The notes below the pieces were generated by a model. The model worked only from the letters and a program-made list of their open reading frames with translations. It was not told the origin of the DNA and did no database searches. The translations under genes were made by a program, and so were the position numbers. A stretch of 7,729 nucleotides of DNA, from positions 1-7,729 of the forward strand of contig PNNU01000148.1 in the NCBI GenBank assembly GCA_013824385.1. Direction: 5' to 3'. Below, piece by piece: positions 1 through 6,118 of the stretch; the stretch's first letter is position 1; every line of letters begins with the position of its first letter. The DNA comes from Anaerolinea sp. Lineage in GTDB: Bacteria > Chloroflexota > Anaerolineae > Anaerolineales > Anaerolineaceae.

Positions 1-2
1 TG

Positions 3-2273
3 TTTTTGATTTTTACTGTGGTGGCGATTTTACTCTTAAATTCTAAAATGACACAGGCACAAAATGAAGTTGCTAATGCCAATTTCCAAATAGAATTGGC
101 CGGAGAAACTTTAACACCAATCCCACCAACATTAACTGCCGTTGCACAAACTGTCGTTGCAGGCAGCTATATGATTGAATCTCTCGATCTTTCTGCTGAC
201 GCCAATTCGATCTTGCGAACGGAGGGAGGTGATGCTCAAACCGCAGCATTGTTAAGCATCCGGGCGTTACAAAAGATCTACTTACCCAGCGCGGATGCCG
301 CATTGTTAGAAGCAGAGACTCGATTAAATGCTATACCTTTTACTATACCGTCTCAAGGTTATATGTCACGTGTGGCATTCTCTCCTGATGGATTAACCTT
401 TTTGATTGGTATATCAGGAAATGATGCTGGCAGTATACTTCAACTCTGGGATTCAAAGACCACACTTAGAATCTGGTCAAGTAACGTAAATTATTTGAAC
501 ATAAATAGTGTTGCTTTTTCTCCAAATGGCGAACTCATTGTGATAGCATCTTCAAACCAAACTGCTGTAATTATCGATGCAACGAACGGAAAAGAAATCC
601 GTGTGCTTAGTGGCTATAGTGATGCAGTTCAGAGTGCTATCTTTACTCCAGACAACAAGAAGATTCTTACAAGTGGCTCTGGCTCAGACCTAACTTTGCG
701 TTTGTGGGATGTTGAAACCGGCAAGCAAATTTACTCCACTCTTGGTACCTGGGGTGGATCTGATTTATTCTTTATTATGAATGGTCAGGTTTTCAGTTCA
801 AGTGGTCATTTATATAACACTTCTGATGGATCGCCTAACACCGATTTGAATATTAGCGGCGGAGCATTGGCGATTTCTCCAGATGGTGATACTTATGTGG
901 ATGGTTTTTCTTCAACACCCAAAATATATGATATAGGAACTGGTCAAGTCTTACGCAGCTTCATTGGACATACGGATATAGTAAAGGACGCTGCTTTTTC
1001 AAGCGATGGCAAGTTGCTGGTGACAAGCGGGGAAGACAATTCTTCCCGAGTCTGGGAAGTTGCAACAGGAAAACAATTAATGTTACTTTCTGGTAAATCC
1101 AATCAAGTTCCTTCCGTTGCTTTTTCTTCAGATGGCACGCAAATACTAACCGGTGGAAATAACATCCGTTTATGGAACATAACCCCTGAAGACCTGCAGA
1201 AAACTTTTTCTGTGTCATCTGCCATTATGTCTGCTGCTCTCTCACCTGACGGAAAGACAATATTAATTGGTGAAGAAAGTGGTAATACAGGATTGTGGGA
1301 TCTTAATTCTGGAAAATTAATTCAAAAATTCTCCAAAGATATTACTTTTTCAAAAACAGTTGCTTTCTCTCCCGATGGCAAACTTGTGGCAGTTTCAATT
1401 GGTTCGCAGTTTGAACAAAATGTCGTGGATATTAACTTGTATGAGGCATCAACAGGCACCCTTAAGAAAAACATTTCAATTACATCGCCACATCCAATGG
1501 TTTTTTCTCTAGCATTTTCAGCGGATGGTTCAATGCTCCTCGCAACTTTGGAAGATAATATTTCTAGATTATTCGATGTCGAGACAGGTCAGCTATTACG
1601 CAGCATTAATGGTGAAAATGGCACAGCCATTATTTCTCCGAATGGCAGATTGGTCTCAATAAGTAATGGCCCAAATTGGTGGGATATTGGATCGGAATCA
1701 GTGGTTAATTATTCTGTTGAAATGTTTGGAAATGAAATGGTATTCTCGCTTGATGGAAGTTTGATTGCTATTGGAAAAGGTGATGGCACAATCGATGTTT
1801 GGAATTTTGGTGACAATAAAAAAATTAGACATATTACAGGGCATACTGGTCAAATAATGAGTATGGTTTTCTCAGCGGATAACAAAACCCTGCTTAGCGG
1901 TAGTGCCGATAATACGGCCCGTTTGTGGGATGTTTCAACAGGACAACAATTACGTGTTTTCAGCGGTCATACCGCAGCGGTTACTAATGTTGGTTTCATC
2001 TCAAATGGTAATAAAATAGTCACTACCAGTATGGATAAAACCGTTAGAATCTGGTTCACAGATTACAACGATTTGATGGATTATGTTTGCACATTCTTGG
2101 GAAGCGATCTCTCAACTGAAGAACGTGTGATTTATGGCGTCTCAGATCAGGATGCTACATGTCCGCAATTTGGCGCACAATCTCAGTCTTTGGTACCTAC
2201 CCCAACACCCATGATCACGCTCACGCCTTTACCGGTTTGGACACCCATTGCTACACCAACACTAGGCAACTAA
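3..2273 (+). CDS. Large membrane-anchored WD40 beta-propeller protein (5' end outside window)
   Basis: The reading frame is open to the left edge. A TTG at base 6 could be read as a start, but it has no visible ribosome site and opens inside a membrane segment, so the gene very likely begins upstream. Residues are numbered from that TTG. Residues 2-12 are hydrophobic (end of a membrane helix). Residues 14-33 are polar and probably helical, and 38-50 are Thr/Pro/Ala-rich. The motif LLSIRALQ (82-89) is typical of Chloroflexota WD40 proteins. About 14 WD40 units follow (115-683), marked by repeated FSPDG or FSADG and LWD or VWN; units 4 and 11 are degenerate. Fourteen blades would make two seven-bladed propellers. 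The tail has two cysteines (C695, C719) around YGVSDQDATCPQF, then a Thr/Pro-rich end. In relatives the missing N-terminus often carries a signalling domain (kinase, cyclase, AAA ATPase), which is not visible here. The propellers probably act as a protein-binding scaffold, perhaps outside the cell. The gene is visibly more AT-rich than the genes to its right. Confidence 0.9.
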   Translation, partial: FLIFTVVAILLLNSKMTQAQNEVANANFQIELAGETLTPIPPTLTAVAQTVVAGSYMIESLDLSADANSILRTEGGDAQTAALLSIRALQKIYLPSADAALLEAETRLNAIPFTIPSQGYMSRVAFSPDGLTFLIGISGNDAGSILQLWDSKTTLRIWSSNVNYLNINSVAFSPNGELIVIASSNQTAVIIDATNGKEIRVLSGYSDAVQSAIFTPDNKKILTSGSGSDLTLRLWDVETGKQIYSTLGTWGGSDLFFIMNGQVFSSSGHLYNTSDGSPNTDLNISGGALAISPDGDTYVDGFSSTPKIYDIGTGQVLRSFIGHTDIVKDAAFSSDGKLLVTSGEDNSSRVWEVATGKQLMLLSGKSNQVPSVAFSSDGTQILTGGNNIRLWNITPEDLQKTFSVSSAIMSAALSPDGKTILIGEESGNTGLWDLNSGKLIQKFSKDITFSKTVAFSPDGKLVAVSIGSQFEQNVVDINLYEASTGTLKKNISITSPHPMVFSLAFSADGSMLLATLEDNISRLFDVETGQLLRSINGENGTAIISPNGRLVSISNGPNWWDIGSESVVNYSVEMFGNEMVFSLDGSLIAIGKGDGTIDVWNFGDNKKIRHITGHTGQIMSMVFSADNKTLLSGSADNTARLWDVSTGQQLRVFSGHTAAVTNVGFISNGNKIVTTSMDKTVRIWFTDYNDLMDYVCTFLGSDLSTEERVIYGVSDQDATCPQFGAQSQSLVPTPTPMITLTPLPVWTPIATPTLGN

Positions 2274-2312
2274 GTACCTTTAAACCTTTTAAAAATAATT
2301 TATCTTGAAAAT

Positions 2313-2344
2313 AAAGTTCACACAAAGCTTCTTGTGTGAACTTT
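2313..2344 (+). terminator. Perfect 13-bp hairpin after the WD40 gene
   Basis: The arms AAAGTTCACACAA (2313-2325) and TTGTGTGAACTTT (2332-2344) are perfect reverse complements around a 6-nt loop. The hairpin starts 40 nt after the WD40 stop codon and is the only strong structure in that gap. On the + strand the 3' arm ends in CTTT with no longer T run, so it is not a textbook intrinsic terminator. Read on the - strand it is followed by ATTTTC. A terminator or mRNA 3'-end stabiliser is the best reading. Confidence 0.6.
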
Positions 2345-2424
2345 GATATACCGGCATCCTTTTGGTTTTATATGTTCTGACAAGGATTATTTTGAATATT
2401 CTTGATGGCTCTTCTAAATGTTAA

Positions 2425-2452
2425 TGCAACTTTAATAATCTTCATCCGTATA
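2425..2452 (+). promoter_or_regulatory. ECF sigma-type promoter before the five-gene membrane block
   Basis: TGCAAC (2425-2430), a 16-nt spacer beginning with TTT, and CGTATA (2447-2452) match the known layout of B. subtilis sigma-W promoters (TGAAAC, N16, CGTA). Transcription would start near 2459, about 20 nt before the GGAGG ribosome site (2480-2484) and 30 nt before the ATG at 2490. The same arrangement recurs before the SIMPL gene. The regulon of B. subtilis sigma-W includes a PspC/toastrack operon, which fits the genes downstream. Chloroflexota ECF consensus sequences are not known to me, so the assignment rests on this match and on the second copy. I saw no good housekeeping promoter in the gap. 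Confidence 0.5.
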
Positions 2453-2489
2453 TTATCTAAATAAACTTGATCTATTATCGGAGGTTTTT

Positions 2490-3008
2490 ATGAATCGTTC
2501 ACAGCGTTCCAGTTTGGCCATAGGCGTCATCCTCGTTTTGGTGGGCATCTATTTCATCCTTGCCAACATGGTTCCCCAATTCAATCAATGGCTGAACATC
2601 AACTATTCCTGGCCAACCATCATTCTGGCAGTGGCTGCAGGCTTATTAGTGCTTGGCTTGATCGTCGGCGCACCCGATATGGCTGTACCTGCAATGATCG
2701 TGGGCGGCATCGGCGGCATTCTTTATTATCAAAACCTTTCTGGCAACTGGGGAAGCTGGGCTTATATGTGGGCTTTGATCCCCGGCTTTTCTGGTATTGG
2801 CATGATTCTGGCGCACTTTTTAGGCGCCCGCGACCGCTACTCACTGGGGTCCGCTCTCGATACTATTGGCACCAGCCTTGTTTTGTTCATCATCTTCGGT
2901 GCTTTCTTTGGTGCTTTCAAGGCATTTGGTGATTATTGGCCGTTATTGCTTGTGGCTGCCGGCGTATTAATCGGACTGCGCACGCTGCTGCGTCCCCGCA
3001 AGTCATAG
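2490..3008 (+). CDS. Six-helix membrane protein of a Psp/Lia-like envelope operon
   Basis: This is a 172-residue protein that is almost entirely membrane-embedded. The start is fixed by GGAGG (2480-2484), 5 nt before ATG. Likely helices are at about 9-27, 43-60, 65-80, 91-110, 124-146 and 149-167, with a basic C-terminus (RPRKS). The last helix begins YWPLLLVAAGVLIGL. This resembles the WP-x-L-L-V-x-x-G helix of LiaI/LiaF-type membrane modules (DUF5668) and recurs in the genes downstream. The segment WALIPGFSGIGMIL (94-107) matches repeats in the third gene of the operon at both protein and DNA level, so the two genes probably share ancestry. There are no soluble domains or catalytic residues. 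I infer a structural or sensing partner in a membrane complex with the downstream PspC and toastrack proteins. I do not recognise a named family for the whole protein. Confidence 0.9.
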   Translation: MNRSQRSSLAIGVILVLVGIYFILANMVPQFNQWLNINYSWPTIILAVAAGLLVLGLIVGAPDMAVPAMIVGGIGGILYYQNLSGNWGSWAYMWALIPGFSGIGMILAHFLGARDRYSLGSALDTIGTSLVLFIIFGAFFGAFKAFGDYWPLLLVAAGVLIGLRTLLRPRKS

Positions 3009-3029
3009 TTCCACGTTTTAGGAGAAAAA

Positions 3030-3827
3030 ATGAAACGATCGGCATTATTTTTTGGCACTATTATTGTCTTGTTGGGAGTTGTGCTCCTGGGGATTAATTT
3101 GGGAGTAGTGGATCATCGAGTTTGGCGTTATTTCTGGCCCCTGGTGCTGGTACTTTTAGGTGTCTGGTTCTTGTTGGGACCTTACCTCTCAAAGGGTACG
3201 CTTGAGTCGGTGGAACGTTCTGTACCGATGATGAGTGATACCGAAGCTGAAATTCACTTGAATTACGGTGCTGGACGCATGGTGATTGGTTCCGGAGCGA
3301 AACCTCAGGAATTATTGAACGGCACTTTCACCGGCGGCATCACCGAAGAACTGCATCGCTCCAACGGTAAAGCTTTTCTGAAGATCAGCACTCCAACTGA
3401 CTTTATTTTCCCGGGTGCATGGACGGCTGGTCAACAAGGATTCAACTGGAACATCAACCTGACCAACGAAATTCCACTGCAACTACGTGTCCATTCTGGC
3501 GCTTGCGAAGCCAGACTTGACCTGACAGATCTCAAGGTGACCGAATTGAACATCGAGACCGGCGCCAGTTCGACGGATGTCAAATTACCGCAAGCTGCTG
3601 GTTTTACTCGTGTGGTGATTAAATCTGGAGCAGCGGAAGTGAAATTGCATATCCCTCAGGGCGTTGCAGCTTCCATTCGTGAATCAAGCGGCCTTTCTGG
3701 CATCAAAGTGGATACTAATCGCTTCATCCAGGATGGACACACGTATCAATCCGCCGATTACAGCACAGCGGCGAACAAAGTTGAAATTTCTTACGAAGGC
3801 GGAGTGGGTTCCGTCGATATCAATTAA
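3030..3827 (+). CDS. LiaF-like protein: two membrane helices plus toastrack domain
   Basis: This is a 265-residue protein with AGGAG (3020-3024) 5 nt before ATG. Two helices (5-24 and 33-52) form a LiaI/LiaF-type module; the second contains FWPLVLVLLGVWFLL. A soluble beta-rich domain follows (about 65-265). It shows the repeating short strands and glycine turns of toastrack domains (LiaF C-terminal/DUF4097): LNYGAGRMVIGSGA at 77-90, NLTNEIPLQLRVHSGACEA at 143-161, LNIETGASSTDVKLP at 173-187, IKSGAAEVKLHIPQG at 197-211 and EGGVGSVDIN at 256-265. The family is tied to envelope-stress sensing; in B. subtilis LiaF inhibits the kinase LiaS. With a KR pair at the N-terminus, a short loop between helices and a basic region after helix 2, the positive-inside rule puts the toastrack domain in the cytoplasm. 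That placement is inference. The gene is similar in plan to the last gene of the operon, and the two bracket PspC. Confidence 0.88.
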   Translation: MKRSALFFGTIIVLLGVVLLGINLGVVDHRVWRYFWPLVLVLLGVWFLLGPYLSKGTLESVERSVPMMSDTEAEIHLNYGAGRMVIGSGAKPQELLNGTFTGGITEELHRSNGKAFLKISTPTDFIFPGAWTAGQQGFNWNINLTNEIPLQLRVHSGACEARLDLTDLKVTELNIETGASSTDVKLPQAAGFTRVVIKSGAAEVKLHIPQGVAASIRESSGLSGIKVDTNRFIQDGHTYQSADYSTAANKVEISYEGGVGSVDIN

Positions 3828-3829
3828 TT

Positions 3830-3833
3830 GGAG
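3830..3833 (+). promoter_or_regulatory. Ribosome site GGAG that sets the start of the third operon gene
   Basis: GGAG lies 7 nt before the ATG at 3841. The same frame is open back to an ATG at 3664, inside the toastrack gene. That start would add 59 residues without membrane character, overlap the upstream gene by 164 nt, and has no good ribosome site. The ATG at 3841 also gives a normal Lys-rich N-terminus (MKKLSKE) before the first helix. Confidence 0.85.
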
Positions 3834-3840
3834 TGATCAA

Positions 3841-4485
3841 ATGAAAAAATTATCGAAAGAAGCATTGGTTGGCAGTTTATTAGTTTTAGCAGGGCTTGTT
3901 TTCTTGGTGCAGCAAATTTTTCACCTTCCCATAGGCGGATTGTTTGTGTCCATGTTCTTTCTGGCCGGCGGCATGGTTTTCCTCTACGTGGTTTTACAAA
4001 ACAAAGAACATTGGTGGGCATTGATCCCTGGAAGCACCCTGGTGGGTTTGGCTGCTTTGATCGCCTGTGGTGACCTGGCACCCCACTTTGCAAACAAATT
4101 TGGCGGAAGTATGTTCCTGGGTGCGATCGCCCTCGGATTTGTCGGTGTCTATCTTCTCAAACCTTCCAATTGGTGGGCAGTCATCCCTGCCGGTGCAGTG
4201 AGTACCATCGCATTAATAGCTGGCATCCAAAACGGACATGGGATGCTGCAAGGGGGCGTATTCTTCCTGGGTATTGGCGCGACTTTCGCCGCGCTTGGTT
4301 TGCTGCCTAATCTTAAAAATGAAAAATGGCCATGGATCCCTGCTGCAATCTGCTTTGTCCTTGGAACCTTGATCCTTATTGGGTCCGGCGCCCTGGTTGA
4401 TTCCGTCTTTGGTTGGATTTGGGCTATTGCTTTTGTTGCCGCGGGTGTCTACCTGGTAGTTCGTTCTTTCACGAAGAAAGATTAG
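3841..4485 (+). CDS. Multi-helix membrane protein built from three WW-A-x-I-P repeats
   Basis: This is a 214-residue protein, nearly all membrane-embedded, starting 13 nt after the stop of the previous gene. After a first helix (8-27) it holds three similar units, each about 50 to 60 residues. Each has a glycine-rich helix beginning GG, a short polar loop, then an aromatic motif and another helix. The motifs are HWWALIPG (57-64), NWWAVIPAG (110-118) and KWPWIPAA (162-169). A last helix (about 190-208) resembles the C-terminal helices of the neighbouring proteins, and the chain ends RSFTKKD. The first two motifs are also alike in DNA: 18 of 20 bases match between 4011-4030 and 4170-4189, which points to internal duplication. 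There is no soluble domain and no known catalytic motif. I do not recognise the family. From its place between toastrack and PspC genes I infer a membrane partner of the envelope-stress complex. Confidence 0.88.
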   Translation: MKKLSKEALVGSLLVLAGLVFLVQQIFHLPIGGLFVSMFFLAGGMVFLYVVLQNKEHWWALIPGSTLVGLAALIACGDLAPHFANKFGGSMFLGAIALGFVGVYLLKPSNWWAVIPAGAVSTIALIAGIQNGHGMLQGGVFFLGIGATFAALGLLPNLKNEKWPWIPAAICFVLGTLILIGSGALVDSVFGWIWAIAFVAAGVYLVVRSFTKKD

Positions 4486-4494
4486 AGGCTTACC

Positions 4495-4953
4495 ATGACA
4501 AACAAACTATATCGCAGTCAAACTGACCACATGTTGGGCGGCGTATGCGGCGGATTGGCCAAGTACCTCAATATTGATTTGACTATCACCAGACTCTTTT
4601 TTGTGGTGCTTACCCTGTTGGGTGGATTCGGCCCTGTAATTTATCTGATCATGTGGATCGTGATACCGTTGGAAGATCATGTTTACACCGATACTCATCC
4701 TGAACGCTTTGATGGGGAAGATATTAAGCAACGCGCCGAAATGGTGCGGGACGATTTTATCAGTGCTGTCAAACAACCCAATCAAAACACGGCTCGATAC
4801 ATTGGTATTGCACTTGTGTTGGCAGGCGGATTCTTCTTGCTCAAACAGTTAAATATCTCCTGGCTGGGTTGGCTGGATAGCGGAGTGCTCTGGGCTGGTT
4901 TGATCTTGTTGGCAGGTATTGCGCTTTTGATTCGCGCGACAAAAAAGGATTAG
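4495..4953 (+). CDS. PspC-domain membrane protein with a C-terminal LiaF-type helix pair
   Basis: This is a 152-residue protein. The ribosome site AGAGG (4484-4488) overlaps the stop of the previous gene. Residues 4-60 are a clear PspC domain: KLYRSQTDHMLGGVCGGLAKY (4-24), then NIDLTITRLFF, a hydrophobic stretch with GGFG, and the closing YLIMWIVIPLED. In the E. coli phage-shock system PspC senses membrane damage and binds PspA with PspB. In Gram-positives and Chloroflexota, PspC domains are often joined to LiaF or toastrack modules. Residues 61-101 are a polar, charged linker. Two further helices follow (102-119 and 131-147), ending RATKKD, much like the RSFTKKD end of the preceding gene. 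No PspA or PspB is encoded nearby, so the partners are probably the toastrack proteins on either side. The PspC call is firm; the partnership is inferred. Confidence 0.93.
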   Translation: MTNKLYRSQTDHMLGGVCGGLAKYLNIDLTITRLFFVVLTLLGGFGPVIYLIMWIVIPLEDHVYTDTHPERFDGEDIKQRAEMVRDDFISAVKQPNQNTARYIGIALVLAGGFFLLKQLNISWLGWLDSGVLWAGLILLAGIALLIRATKKD

Positions 4954-4955
4954 TA

Positions 4956-6023
4956 ATGGACGAGAATAAGGATAAGAAACCCGGAAGTTTGTTCTTTCCG
5001 TTGTTGTTGGTTGCCCTGGGTGTGTTCATTTTTTTGATCAATATTGGAACAGTCTCTGGCTCACTTTGGGAAAACCTGATGCAATACTGGCCCGTGATCT
5101 TGATCATCGCCGGTTTGGATGGCCTCTACCGTCGTGATGGCTGGGTGGGTCCCCTGGTGCTGCTGGGTCTTGGCACAGTCATGCTTCTTGGAAACCTGCA
5201 TTATCTGAGCTATGGTGGTTTCGCACTTTTCTTGAAACTCTGGCCAATCCTGTTGGTGGCTATTGGTTTGGATGTGATCTTTGGACACCGAGGCTCTGTT
5301 TGGAGTAATCTGTTCAGAGTCGTCATTGGTCTGGCATTGGTGGGCGGTATTGTGTGGTTGGCTACCCTTTCACCCTTCTTCAGTGTAGGCATGAAATCGG
5401 TGGACTTCGAACAAAAACTTGATAAAGCCACCTCATCTGATCTCCGGTTTGCCATGGCCGTAGGAGAGATGAACCTTTCTGGCGGAGCTGACAAAGACAT
5501 GCTGATCAGCGGCTCGGCAGGTTTGCCCAAAGAAATGAATCTCGAACCGCATTACACTGCTCCGGTTGACGGAAAAAGCTCTCTGTTGCTGGAAGGAAAC
5601 GGTGTGGTCATTATTCCGGTAAACACAAACATTAGTCCATGGATTTTTGATCTAAACTCCGAAATTCCGATGGAACTGAGCACGGAATTGGGCGTCGGTC
5701 AGATGCGTATTGACCTGACCGGTACCAACGTGAATGAAATTACGACTGAAATGGGTGTCGGACAAACCATCCTGACCCTGCCTTCTGGTATGGATGTGGA
5801 TGTCGCAGTCAGCGGCGCAGTAGGAGAGTTGGTCATTCGCGTGCCTGCAGGTGCCGAAGTTGTGATCAAGACCGATAAGGCGATAGTGGGTTCCAGTATT
5901 CCTGATGGTTACGTCAGAGACCACGACACCATCCGCTCACCCGAAGCCAAAACTGGTGCGGATAAGATCACCATTCAGGTTGATCTGGCTATCGGCAGCA
6001 TTGCTATTGAAGTAATAGAATAA
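4956..6023 (+). CDS. LiaF-like protein: five membrane helices plus toastrack domain
   Basis: This is a 355-residue protein, 2 nt after the PspC stop; AAAGGA (4944-4949) lies 6 nt before ATG. After a charged start (MDENKDKKPG), helices lie at about 11-31, 41-57, 63-81, 93-109 and 119-138. Helices 2 and 4 carry the same motif (YWPVILIIAGLDGLY and LWPILLVAIGLDVIF), so the LiaF-type helix pair appears twice. Residues 147-355 form a toastrack-like beta domain with repeated turns: MAVGEMNLSGGA (167-178), LNSEIPMELSTELGVGQM (233-250), ITTEMGVGQTILTLP (262-276), SGAVGELVIRVPAG (286-299) and LAIGSIAIEVIE (344-355). The odd helix number and the position of basic loops (YRRDGW, FGHRGS) suggest this domain faces outward, opposite to the first toastrack protein of the operon. 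Likely role: sensing part of an envelope-stress complex with PspC. It is the last gene before the terminator at 6053. Confidence 0.9.
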   Translation: MDENKDKKPGSLFFPLLLVALGVFIFLINIGTVSGSLWENLMQYWPVILIIAGLDGLYRRDGWVGPLVLLGLGTVMLLGNLHYLSYGGFALFLKLWPILLVAIGLDVIFGHRGSVWSNLFRVVIGLALVGGIVWLATLSPFFSVGMKSVDFEQKLDKATSSDLRFAMAVGEMNLSGGADKDMLISGSAGLPKEMNLEPHYTAPVDGKSSLLLEGNGVVIIPVNTNISPWIFDLNSEIPMELSTELGVGQMRIDLTGTNVNEITTEMGVGQTILTLPSGMDVDVAVSGAVGELVIRVPAGAEVVIKTDKAIVGSSIPDGYVRDHDTIRSPEAKTGADKITIQVDLAIGSIAIEVIE

Positions 6024-6038
6024 CAATAATTAAGAAAA

Positions 6039-6118
6039 TTTATACATCAATCGTAGGGGAGGTTCATGAACCTCCCCTACTTTTTTAAATTTTGGGAACT
6101 TTTATACATTTCAAACGT
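6039..6118. repeat. Short direct repeats flanking the terminator palindrome
   Basis: TTTATACAT occurs at 6039-6047 and again at 6101-6109, 62 nt apart, with the 28-nt palindrome between them. The likeness continues for a few bases (CAATCGT in the first, TTCAAACGT in the second). The right copy is the spacer of the promoter before the SIMPL gene. This could be a partly duplicated promoter, a footprint of palindrome insertion, or chance in AT-rich DNA. Confidence 0.35.
6053..6086 (+). terminator. Strong rho-independent terminator of the envelope operon
   Basis: A perfect 28-nt palindrome (arms GTAGGGGAGGTTCA and TGAACCTCCCCTAC, 6053-6080) is followed directly by six Ts (6081-6086). It begins 30 nt after the stop of the last operon gene. 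The hairpin and T run fit an intrinsic terminator on the + strand; the other strand has no T run next to the stem. The GTAGGGG...CCCCTAC shape is like dispersed palindromes I recall from Chloroflexota and other genomes, so this may be a repeat element serving as terminator. Confidence 0.88.

Larger units (their letters stand above)
2490..6023 (+). other. Predicted five-gene operon of Psp/Lia-like envelope proteins
   Basis: Five genes on one strand have gaps of 21, 13, 9 and 2 nt and a ribosome site before each. An ECF-like promoter lies upstream and a strong terminator downstream, with no internal terminator seen. All five products are membrane proteins. At least two carry LiaF/toastrack domains and one a PspC domain. 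The closest known parallel is B. subtilis yvlABCD (membrane protein, DUF4097 toastrack, PspC, membrane protein), controlled by sigma-W. No PspA, PspF, LiaR or LiaS is encoded in this window. Confidence 0.8.

Noticed and set aside
6..8. TTG at base 6 as the true start of the WD40 gene
   Set aside because: The frame stays open to the left edge and the visible sequence opens in the middle of a hydrophobic helix, so the gene is cut by the window.
2377..2402. Housekeeping promoter with CTGACA (2377) and TATTCT (2397)
   Set aside because: The spacer is only 14 nt, too short for a sigma-70 type promoter; the ECF-like pair at 2425-2452 fits better.
2274..2489. Possible small RNA, riboswitch or CRISPR in the gap before the operon
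   Set aside because: Beyond the hairpin at 2313-2344 and the promoter-like element I see no conserved RNA fold, repeat-spacer pattern or tRNA.
2588..2932. 114-codon + strand frame inside the first operon gene
   Set aside because: It has no ribosome site and its product is rich in Arg, Trp and Cys, as expected for a shifted frame of a membrane-protein gene.
3664..3840. In-frame upstream extension of the third operon gene
   Set aside because: It lies inside the toastrack gene in another frame, adds no membrane or signal sequence and has no good ribosome site; GGAG at 3830 points to the ATG at 3841.
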